Assembly: GCF_036173125.1 (NCBI RefSeq)
Contig: NZ_CP108054.1
Span: 9,555,501-9,619,500 of the forward strand
Origin: Streptomyces sp. NBC_00286
GTDB taxonomy: Bacteria > Actinomycetota > Actinomycetes > Streptomycetales > Streptomycetaceae
Direction: 5' to 3'
Length of the DNA stretch: 64,000 bases
This document shows, in pieces, positions 57,615 through 64,000 of this stretch (positions within the stretch are counted from its first letter, which is position 1; every line of letters starts with the position of its first letter). The position numbers and the translations under genes were made by a program. The notes beneath the pieces are model-generated. The model saw nothing but the letters and a program-made list of their open reading frames with translations, did not search any database and was not told the origin of the DNA.

Positions 57615-57638
57615 CGCCGTCGAACCGGTTCGACGGCG
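57615..57638. promoter_or_regulatory. Perfect 24-bp palindrome in the 5' leader
   Basis: CGCCGTCGAACC is followed at once by its exact reverse complement, giving 12-bp arms with no spacer. It lies between the promoter and the ATG at 57665, a position for a repressor, with SD GAAAGGA 13 bp after it. Confidence 0.75.
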
Positions 57639-57664
57639 ACGGCCCTCCTGAAAGGACGTCATCC

Positions 57665-60600
57665 ATGCCATCCGCTGACAGAGGCGCGCGGCGCAGAGCC
57701 CCGGCCGCCGTGGCGCTGGCCCTCGGCGCGGGCCTGCTGGCCGCACCGGCCGGGCCCGCGCAAGCGGCCGAGCCGCCCAAGCCGACCGCCCGCTACACCT
57801 TCGACCAGGACGACCTCGCCTCCGGCAAGATCACCGACAGCTCCGGAAACGGACTGACGGCGGACCTGGTGAACGGTTCCACCGCACAGTCCGTCGAGGG
57901 CACGGACGGCGGTAAGGCGCTCGCCCTGCCCGGCGGGGCGGACACGTCCGACGGGGCGTACGTCCGCCTGCCGCGCGGAATCGTCGGCGACGCAACGGAC
58001 TTGACGGTTTCCGCCCGCGTGAAGTGGAGCGGCGACAAGTCGTCCTGGCAGCGGATTTTCGACCTGGGCACCAACACCACCAAGTACTTCTTCGCCACCC
58101 CGTACAACGGCGACGGCGTCATGCAGACCTCCGTGACCACCGGCGGAGGCGGCGCCGAGAACCAGGTCAAGGGCTACGCACCGCTCCCCGCGAACAAGTG
58201 GCAGACCGTCACCGTCACCCTCGACACCTCGGCCGGCCGGCTCACCACGTACCTCGACGGAGTCGCGGTCTCCTCCACCGAGACCAACATCAAGGCCAAG
58301 GACGTACTGGAGAGTTCGGCGACTGCCGCCGGTTACATCGGCAAGTCCCTCTGGCCGGACCCGCTGCTCAAAGGCGCGGTCGACGACTTCACCGTGTGGC
58401 ATGCGGCGCTCAGCTCCGAGGAGGTGGCCGGTCTGGTCGGCAACACCCCCACCCTCGAGGAGCTGTCGAAGACGTCCTTCGAGGCCCGTACGACGAACGG
58501 GACCGCCCCGACCCTCCCCGCCGCCGTCCGCTCCACCTACTCCGACGGCTACGACCGCGACACCCCGATCACCTGGGACGAGATACCGGCCGACGAGTAC
58601 GCCCAGCCCGGGACGTTCACGGTGGCCGGGAAGGCAGCCGGGCGCGAGGTGAAGGCGACCGTCACGGTCGTCCGCGAAGGCCAGCTCACCGTCGACCTCG
58701 GCTCGGACACCGGCAAGTTCCACGGCGGCGCCTCCGGCACCCTCTACGGCGTGTACGGGCCGGACATCCCGACCAACAACCTCATCGAGGGCATGGGCCT
58801 GCGCACGGTCTCCACCAAGGCGCAGGACGGTCCGCAGCACCCCGGTGCCGACGCGCTCGAGGTGGTGAAGCCGCTGGCGGACTCCACCGACGGTGACGTG
58901 TACATCTACATGACGGACATCCACCGCGGCTTCCCGTACCAGTGGCCGGGCGACACCCCGGAGGAGAAGGTCAAGCTCTACCGGGAGAAGGTCGAGAAGC
59001 AGGTCGACCAGGTCCTGAAACTGCCGAAGGAGTACCAGGACAACATCGTCTTCGTGCCGTTCAACGAGCCCGAGGGCAACATGTTCGGCACCGGCGAGTG
59101 GAGCTACAACAAGGTCAGCTGGCTCAACGACCCCGACGACTTCTTCGCCACCTGGGACGACTTCTACAAGCTGATCAAGGGCAAGCTGCCCGAGGCCCGC
59201 ATCGCAGGCCCCAACACCAGCGTCCTCTACGACCAGGTGAAGGGCTTCCTGACCCACACCCTGGAGGCCGGCACCCTCCCCGAGGTCATCAGCTGGCACG
59301 AGCTGAGCCACCCGGAGGCCGTGCGCGACAGCGTCGCCAAGTACCGCGAATGGGAGAAGGACCTTTTCAAGGGCACGGAACGCGAAGGCAAGCAACTCCC
59401 CATCAACATCAACGAGTACGCCTTCAACTACCACACCTCGGTCCCCGGCCAGATGATCCAGTGGGTGTCCGCGATCGAGGAGTCCAAGGTGGACGCCGAC
59501 ATCGCGTACTGGAACATCGACGGCAACCTCTCCGACTCCGCGGTGCAGTCCAACCGCGGCAACGGCCAGTGGTGGCTGCTGAATTCGTACGCCTCGATGA
59601 GCGGGCACACGGTGAAGGTGACCCCGCCGTTCCCGGGCGAGAACTACACCATGCAGGGCGTCGCCACGCTCGACGAGAAGAAGAAGCAGTCCCGGCTGAT
59701 CTTCGGCGGCTCCGACGGCAAGGGCCACATCACCTTCGACAACGTCCCGAAGAAGCTCTTCGGTGACCGCGTGCACGCCTGGGTGAAGGAGATCGAGTGG
59801 AGCGGGCAGGTCGGCGACAACTCCGGTCCGAAGCTGCTCGCCGAGCAGAACCTCAAGGTCGGTGCCGACGGCAAGGTCGTCGTCGACTTCGGCGAGGGCG
59901 CGCTGCCGAAGCTGAAGGAGTCCTCGTCGTACGAGATCGTCCTCAGCCCGGCCGGGAAGGCGAAGGACACGCAGTCCCCGCCCGTGCGCTGGAAGGACTC
60001 GTACGAGGCGGAGGACGCCGCCCACACCGGGTCCGGCTACACCAAGAACGGCCCGGAGGGCTCGCCGCGTGACGTGTCGAAGTTCTACACCTCCGGCGGC
60101 TACGACGTGGGCGGCCTGCGCACCGGCTCGGACGTCACGCTGGACTTCACCGTGGACGTGCCCGAGGACGGCACCTACGACCTGAGCGTCTTCGCCAACT
60201 CCCTCAACACCTTCGACAGAGTGAAGGAGCAGGGCCCGACCAACGTCTTCCTGCGCGTGGACGGCAAGGCGGACAGCGAGCAGGAGCTGCATCTGCCGCT
60301 CGGCTACAAGTGGGTGGTGTGGGACCACACCGACACCAAGGTCAAGCTCACCAAGGGCAAGCACACCATCACGCTGGCCGCGAAGAGCGCCGACGGCAAG
60401 GGCGCCACGAAGGGCGACGCCATCGTCGACCGCCTCACGCTCTCGCTCCCCGAGGCGTCCGCCAACACCCAGGTGTACGAAGGCGAGTTGGCCTGGCTGG
60501 GCGGCGGCGCGGAGCCCGTCTACACCACTCCGAAGCGGCCCGCCACCGGCTCGGGCGCGGTCAGGATCCCGAAGAACGGGACCGCCACGTTCTGGGTCTA

Positions 60601-61318
60601 CTCACCCGCCGACCGCGAGGCCACCCTCAAGGTCGACACCCTCGCCGGCTCGGGCGCCCGGATGTCCGTCAACGGGCACGACGTCCTGCGCCTGGGCAAG
60701 GGCGGCGGCAGCGCCGCGGTCTCCCTGACCGGCGGCGTCAACAAGGTGACGGTGACCGGAGGTTCGGCCACCACCCTCGTCGACCGCCTCCGGGTCACGC
60801 CCACCGAGGGCGCACTTCCGGCGCGTACGTACGAGGCGGGCGACGCCAAACTCGCCGGCTCGGCCAAGCTCGCAGAGCTCTCCCTGGCCACCGACGGCAC
60901 GGCGATCACCGACATCGGTGGTGATCCCGGCAACGGCAACACGGCGACGTTCACCGTCAAGGCCGACCGATCCGGACTGCACGCGCTGCGGGTCCGCTAC
61001 TCCAACCCGGAGCAGTCCGAGGCCACCCACTACAACCCGGACCCGCTCGCCCGCCACGCCGACATCAGCATCAACGGCGGCAAGGTGCAGCGAGTGAGCT
61101 TCCCGCACAGCTTCCACCAGAACAACTTCTGGGAGCTGACCATCCCCGTCCAGCTCAAGAAGGGGCAGAACACGATCGCCTTCCGTTCCGAGGAGCTGCC
61201 GAACTTCGACGGCACCTCGTACGCCTCGGACACCTTCCCCGGCGTACTGCTCCGCTCCCGCTACGCGCCGCTGATCGACCGGATCACCGTCGCCCCGTAC
61301 GCGAAGGAGACCCGATGA
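57665..61318 (+). CDS. Secreted multidomain glycoside hydrolase, clan GH-A
   Basis: The 1,217-residue protein has a signal peptide (to about AQA-AE), a LamG/concanavalin-like domain (about 40-240), a bacterial Ig-like segment (about 245-310), a TIM-barrel catalytic domain (about 310-720) and two or more CBM6/35-like beta-sandwiches to the C-terminus. The acid/base Glu468 is in VFVPFNEPEGN and the nucleophile Glu584 in ININEYAFNY, 116 residues apart as in clan A. The family may be GH39-like; I cannot name it with certainty. It probably acts on a plant or algal polysaccharide. It is followed by a strong hairpin terminator. Confidence 0.8.
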   Translation: MPSADRGARRRAPAAVALALGAGLLAAPAGPAQAAEPPKPTARYTFDQDDLASGKITDSSGNGLTADLVNGSTAQSVEGTDGGKALALPGGADTSDGAYVRLPRGIVGDATDLTVSARVKWSGDKSSWQRIFDLGTNTTKYFFATPYNGDGVMQTSVTTGGGGAENQVKGYAPLPANKWQTVTVTLDTSAGRLTTYLDGVAVSSTETNIKAKDVLESSATAAGYIGKSLWPDPLLKGAVDDFTVWHAALSSEEVAGLVGNTPTLEELSKTSFEARTTNGTAPTLPAAVRSTYSDGYDRDTPITWDEIPADEYAQPGTFTVAGKAAGREVKATVTVVREGQLTVDLGSDTGKFHGGASGTLYGVYGPDIPTNNLIEGMGLRTVSTKAQDGPQHPGADALEVVKPLADSTDGDVYIYMTDIHRGFPYQWPGDTPEEKVKLYREKVEKQVDQVLKLPKEYQDNIVFVPFNEPEGNMFGTGEWSYNKVSWLNDPDDFFATWDDFYKLIKGKLPEARIAGPNTSVLYDQVKGFLTHTLEAGTLPEVISWHELSHPEAVRDSVAKYREWEKDLFKGTEREGKQLPININEYAFNYHTSVPGQMIQWVSAIEESKVDADIAYWNIDGNLSDSAVQSNRGNGQWWLLNSYASMSGHTVKVTPPFPGENYTMQGVATLDEKKKQSRLIFGGSDGKGHITFDNVPKKLFGDRVHAWVKEIEWSGQVGDNSGPKLLAEQNLKVGADGKVVVDFGEGALPKLKESSSYEIVLSPAGKAKDTQSPPVRWKDSYEAEDAAHTGSGYTKNGPEGSPRDVSKFYTSGGYDVGGLRTGSDVTLDFTVDVPEDGTYDLSVFANSLNTFDRVKEQGPTNVFLRVDGKADSEQELHLPLGYKWVVWDHTDTKVKLTKGKHTITLAAKSADGKGATKGDAIVDRLTLSLPEASANTQVYEGELAWLGGGAEPVYTTPKRPATGSGAVRIPKNGTATFWVYSPADREATLKVDTLAGSGARMSVNGHDVLRLGKGGGSAAVSLTGGVNKVTVTGGSATTLVDRLRVTPTEGALPARTYEAGDAKLAGSAKLAELSLATDGTAITDIGGDPGNGNTATFTVKADRSGLHALRVRYSNPEQSEATHYNPDPLARHADISINGGKVQRVSFPHSFHQNNFWELTIPVQLKKGQNTIAFRSEELPNFDGTSYASDTFPGVLLRSRYAPLIDRITVAPYAKETR

Positions 61319-61330
61319 CGCCATGACCAC

Positions 61331-61363
61331 CGGCGGCGCGGCGATGAGGGCGCCGCGCCGCCG
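61331..61363 (+). terminator. Strong hairpin terminator
   Basis: CGGCGGCGCGGCG and its exact reverse complement surround ATGAGGG, 13 bp after the glycoside hydrolase stop. Confidence 0.8.
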
Positions 61364-61375
61364 GTACCCACGCGG

Positions 61376-61413
61376 GTGCCCGGGTCCGTCGAGAGGTCGG
61401 CGGACCCGGGCAC
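61376..61413 (-). terminator. Second perfect hairpin, terminator of the SGNH gene
   Basis: GTGCCCGGGTCCG and CGGACCCGGGCAC pair exactly across 12 nt, 19 bp past the SGNH stop on the minus strand. Confidence 0.75.
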
Positions 61414-61431
61414 CTGCTGTGTACGGCTCTG

Positions 61432-62385
61432 TCAATTCACCGCGGCGGCCAGCGTCTTGGTGATCGCCCGGGTCATGCGCAGGATGCCGGGAGAGGGGAC
61501 CGGGCAGGGCCTGGACTTCGCGGTGGTGGGGGCCAGGCAGAAGTGCAGGTAGTCGTCGTCGCGGTGCAGGGCGGTCCGGTTGCCGGACGGCTGAGTGCAG
61601 TACGCCGGGTGGTCACGTTCGTACGCCGTGCACGGCAGGTGCTGCACCCACGTGTAGCGGGCGTCGGCCGGGCCGACCTCCTTGCCGGCGTCCGCGACCA
61701 GGCCGCCGGAAGCCTCGGCCTGCTGCTCGTAGATCGCGTTGACGCGGCGGACCCGGTCGGGAGTGATCGGGTCCGGGCCCTGGAGCACCCATACGACCTT
61801 CGTCCGCTTCGCGCCCGACGCGTTCGTGATCTGGTCGGTCAGTTTGCGGGCGTCGGAGGTGAAGCGCGCGAAGTACGTTGCCGGATCCTTGCCGTGCGTG
61901 ATCCCGTCCATGCACCACGTGTAGTCCCAGGCGTTGGCCCAGAACTGCAGCACCACGAAGTCCGGCCGCAGGGAACGCACCAGGGCGGCGGCCTTGTCCC
62001 TGTCCGGGACGAGCGACTTCTCGCCGGTGCCCTGCAGGTAGTCGCAGAGCGTCGTCCCGGAGTACGGGGCGCTGGTGTAGCGCGCCTTCAACTCGTCCTG
62101 GAGGAGCTCGCCGAGCACCTTCTGGTTCTCCATCGCGAGCGAGTCACCGAGGTACAGCACAGTGGGCCGCTTCGCAGGCACTTCAGCCTCAGCGTCGGCC
62201 GCAGCGGAGGCTGGTGGCCGCTGCTGCTGTGTGGTCGAGGACGGCGACGGGCCGGGATCCTTCGCCGCCGGTGTGGCTGACGCCGGCCGCTCGGGCGGCG
62301 CTGTCCCGGGCCCGGAGGAGGGGTCTCCGCATGCTGCGAGCAGCAGCAAACCCGCCAGCACCCCGCCGGCCCACGTCCTGCCCAT
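61432..62385 (-). CDS. SGNH/GDSL-type lipoprotein hydrolase
   Basis: The 317-residue protein has a signal with lipobox LLLAACG, a Pro/Ser-rich linker of about 60 residues, and an SGNH domain: VLYLGDSLAMENQKVLGELL (block I with Ser), VVLQFWANAWDY (block III with Asn), and a C-terminal DDDYLHFCL region with Asp and His. It resembles OafB/WcfX-type acyl esterases more than classic GDSL lipases. ATG 62385 follows no strong SD. It lies convergent with the glycoside hydrolase gene and may deacetylate the same polysaccharide. Confidence 0.85.
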   Translation of the reverse strand: MGRTWAGGVLAGLLLLAACGDPSSGPGTAPPERPASATPAAKDPGPSPSSTTQQQRPPASAAADAEAEVPAKRPTVLYLGDSLAMENQKVLGELLQDELKARYTSAPYSGTTLCDYLQGTGEKSLVPDRDKAAALVRSLRPDFVVLQFWANAWDYTWCMDGITHGKDPATYFARFTSDARKLTDQITNASGAKRTKVVWVLQGPDPITPDRVRRVNAIYEQQAEASGGLVADAGKEVGPADARYTWVQHLPCTAYERDHPAYCTQPSGNRTALHRDDDYLHFCLAPTTAKSRPCPVPSPGILRMTRAITKTLAAAVN

Positions 62386-62480
62386 GCGGCAACTCCCGCC
62401 CCAGCCACCGAAAACGGCCCCCAGACAAGCACAGCGGGACCCCCGGGGGGAAGTACCCGGGTAGCCAAGCTCCCCTGGCT

Positions 62481-63524
62481 TCAGAGCTGGTTTCGCGTCA
62501 GCAGCCGTGCCGCCAGGGCGAGTTGGAGCCGCAGATGGCCCTCCGGAGTGCGTACCGGCCAGCCGAGCAGGGACTCCGCGTGGGCCAGGCGGTCCTGGAG
62601 CGTGGAGTGGTGGACGTTCAGTTCGGTGGCGGCTGTGCGGCGGCTCGGGGAGTTGATGACGGCGTACAGGGTGGGCAGGAGCCATGGGCTCGCCGCGGCT
62701 GCCTGGTCGAGGGCGCGTACGTCGGGCGGTGGTTCCGTGCCCGGGGTGATCACGGCCGCCAGGAGGGCCAGCGTGCCGAGGTCGTCGGAGTGGACGATGC
62801 GGGGGCCCGGGTCCTGGTCGGTGCCCTCGGCCGTGAAACGCAGGGCCGTGCGGGCGGCGGACCAGGAGCGCGGCAGTTCCAGTACGGGGACCGCCGGGCC
62901 CACACCGCGCCGGCTCTCGTCCGTGAACTCCGGTCCGGGGTCCGGCTGGACGAGGGCCCGCTCGCCGGAGGCCAGGCTCAGAGAGGCTTGCTTCTGGGGG
63001 CCGCCGCGGAGTGCGATCGCGCGAGCCCGGCCGTCCGGGTCGAGGCCGAGCCCGCGCGCCGCGTGCAGCCGGGCGGCCTCCGCGGCCGTCGGGTCGAGCA
63101 CCGTCTCCAGCAGGGCCGGATCGTCGGCCGGGCCGTGCACCGGCGCCCGCCCCCGGGTGCGGTCCAGGACATGCCGGGCGGCGCTCGCGGTCCGCTCCAG
63201 CACCATGGCGTCGACCACCGTCCGTGGTCCCGTGCGCTCCAGCCACACCGCGGGCGCCCCACCCGGGATCAGCGGCACCGAAGGCCACTCGGGACGCACG
63301 GGCCCGTTCTCGTCGCGCCGCCGCCCGTCGGGCTCGACCCGGACCCGTACGTGCCTCGCCTCGTCGACGAGCCGCGCGGGGCAGCCGGACAGCACAGCCG
63401 CACCGCGCACAAGAGCCTCGAGCCCGGCGCGCCCCTCGACCAACCGGTCGAAGTAGGCGATGACCTGGACGGCGGCTCCGGCGTCCGGGTCGAGCGCGGC
63501 CAGGCGGCCAGCCAGCTCTTCCAT
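62481..63524 (-). CDS. PucR/CdaR-type transcriptional regulator
   Basis: The 347-residue protein ends with the PucR C-terminal HTH: LLPTLYAVINSPSRRTAATELNVHHSTLQDRLAHAESLLGWPV followed by RLQLALAARLL, the typical helix-turn-helix region. The N-terminal half has no clear sensor family. It is a single gene, 96 bp upstream of the SGNH gene on the same strand, and its own upstream region has nested palindromes. It may control the adjacent alpha/beta hydrolase or SGNH gene. Confidence 0.88.
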   Translation of the reverse strand: MEELAGRLAALDPDAGAAVQVIAYFDRLVEGRAGLEALVRGAAVLSGCPARLVDEARHVRVRVEPDGRRRDENGPVRPEWPSVPLIPGGAPAVWLERTGPRTVVDAMVLERTASAARHVLDRTRGRAPVHGPADDPALLETVLDPTAAEAARLHAARGLGLDPDGRARAIALRGGPQKQASLSLASGERALVQPDPGPEFTDESRRGVGPAVPVLELPRSWSAARTALRFTAEGTDQDPGPRIVHSDDLGTLALLAAVITPGTEPPPDVRALDQAAAASPWLLPTLYAVINSPSRRTAATELNVHHSTLQDRLAHAESLLGWPVRTPEGHLRLQLALAARLLTRNQL

Positions 63525-63571
63525 CTGCTCATTCTCGTTCAGGAATCACCATTTGGTGCCATGAGTCACGG

Positions 63572-63615
63572 CGTCACCATGTGACGAGCGCCGGTGAGTG
63601 ACGTGTCACTCACCG
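63572..63615. promoter_or_regulatory. Two palindromes sharing GTGAC half-sites upstream of pucR-type gene
   Basis: CGTCAC-CAT-GTGACG (63572-63586) and CGGTGAGTGAC-GT-GTCACTCACCG (63592-63615, 11-bp arms) are both built from GTGAC/GTCAC. They sit 48-92 bp upstream of the regulator's start; the second covers the stop codon of the next gene, so it may also be a terminator. Confidence 0.6.
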
Positions 63616-64000
63616 AGCAGTCGGTGCAGCCACCGCAGCCGGGCCGCCCTGGCGTCCTGGGACAGCGCGGCCTGCGGGGCGAGATCGTCGAAGGCGTGGA
63701 AGCCGCCCGGCCATACGTGCAGCTCGGCCTGGCCGCCCGACTGCCAGATCCGGGACGCGTAGGCGACGTCCTCGTCGCGGAAGGTCTCGGCCGAGCCGAC
63801 GTCGATGAAGGCCGGAGGCAGCCCGGACAGGTCCTCGGCGCGGGCCGGAGCCGCGTACGGAGACACGTCCACGGTGCCGCGTGCCTCACCGAGCAGCGCG
63901 CCCCAGCCGGTCTCGTTCGCCGTACGGTCCCAGACACCGAGACCGGCCATCTGATAGGTGGACGGGGTGTCGTTGCGGTCGTCGAGCATCGGGCAGAGCA
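63606..64000 (-). CDS. Alpha/beta hydrolase (HSL type), 5' end beyond window
   Basis: Only the C-terminal 131 residues are inside the window. They contain LSGLPPAFIDVGSAETFRDEDVAYASRI, with the catalytic Asp region D-x-x-R, and VWPGGFHAFD with the catalytic His, as in hormone-sensitive-lipase-type carboxylesterases. The Ser nucleophile lies right of 64000. It is transcribed into the PucR-type gene with 81 bp between them. Confidence 0.85.
   Translation of the reverse strand, partial: LCPMLDDRNDTPSTYQMAGLGVWDRTANETGWGALLGEARGTVDVSPYAAPARAEDLSGLPPAFIDVGSAETFRDEDVAYASRIWQSGGQAELHVWPGGFHAFDDLAPQAALSQDARAARLRWLHRLLGE

Larger units (their letters stand above)
57313..57664. other. Divergent intergenic region with promoter and operator sites
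   Basis: A 352-bp gap. Besides the promoter at 57523 and the 24-bp palindrome at 57615 it contains GTCGCGAACGCGAC (57472-57485), a palindrome with a 2-nt spacer. No small gene was found in it. Confidence 0.7.

Noticed and set aside
1..64000. tRNA, rRNA, prophage or integrase-bounded island
   Set aside because: No cloverleaf, rRNA segment, integrase or phage structural gene was recognised; the only mobile element with defined ends is the ISL3 transposon.

Overview
The window is high-GC actinobacterial chromosome, almost certainly Streptomyces. Evidence is the codon use, frequent GTG/TTG starts, a streptophobe-type membrane protein, a DUF6777-type protein, LacI-controlled sugar ABC operons, many secreted hydrolases and the dispersed GC-rich intergenic repeats typical of that genus. 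I saw no rRNA, tRNA, CRISPR array or prophage.

Layout. 1-2837: a urea-type ABC binding lipoprotein cut by the left edge, a divergent MarR regulator with a perfect inverted repeat between them, a TerC-family metal/membrane protein behind a Fur/Zur-like palindrome, and a 3'-remnant of an SGNH hydrolase. 2932-4404: a secreted GH30 endo-beta-1,6-galactanase. 4405-4774: a TPP riboswitch on the minus strand with no gene behind it. 4775-19448: one long minus-strand catabolic operon: LacI regulator, Gfo/Idh dehydrogenase, CoA-transferase, a fused glucoside-dehydrogenase-like GMC protein, enoyl-CoA hydratase, aldehyde dehydrogenase, GH88 hydrolase, sugar ABC transporter and a second GMC oxidoreductase. 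It looks like uptake and oxidation of a glycoside or uronide that carries an acyl or aromatic part. 19824-26302: a VOC protein, an aldo/keto reductase, an IlvD/Edd sugar-acid dehydratase, then a CitE-like lyase and a CaiB/BaiF CoA-transferase. A LysR gene follows, divergent from a CitMHS citrate-type importer at 26479, which suggests a tricarboxylate or citramalate catabolic module. 27874-33777: exported CocE-type hydrolase, exported PI-PLC, dienelactone hydrolase, and a LysR/aldo-keto reductase pair.

34057-39514 is the most distinctive region: a small unknown protein, a double-FHA ABC-2 exporter resembling mycobacterial Rv1747, a 527-residue protein with about 21 Thr-x-x-Val/Ile motifs amplified in a 201-bp tandem repeat, and a soluble Ser/Thr kinase. 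It reads as a kinase, a multi-site phospho-Thr scaffold and an FHA transporter, co-expressed. 39703-47705 is a compact operon that makes p-aminobenzoate (fused PabAB plus PabC) and encodes a benzoate-CoA-ligase-type enzyme, a second adenylating enzyme and a flavin hydroxylase. It is probably an orphan aminobenzoate-derived natural-product or cofactor pathway.

47856-51840: AhpD-like protein, methyltransferase, streptophobe and DUF6777 proteins. 51845-55042 is a 3,198-bp ISL3-family transposon with 25-bp inverted repeats (22/25 match) and a perfect 8-bp target duplication. It carries a short-chain dehydrogenase-like gene, a PPOX/FMN-binding gene and a TetR gene; its transposase appears internally deleted. 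55051-64000: dispersed repeats, a PhnB-type VOC protein, a MHYT sensor membrane protein, a 1,217-residue multidomain secreted glycoside hydrolase behind a perfect 24-bp palindrome, an SGNH lipoprotein, a PucR-type regulator and the 3' part of an alpha/beta hydrolase.
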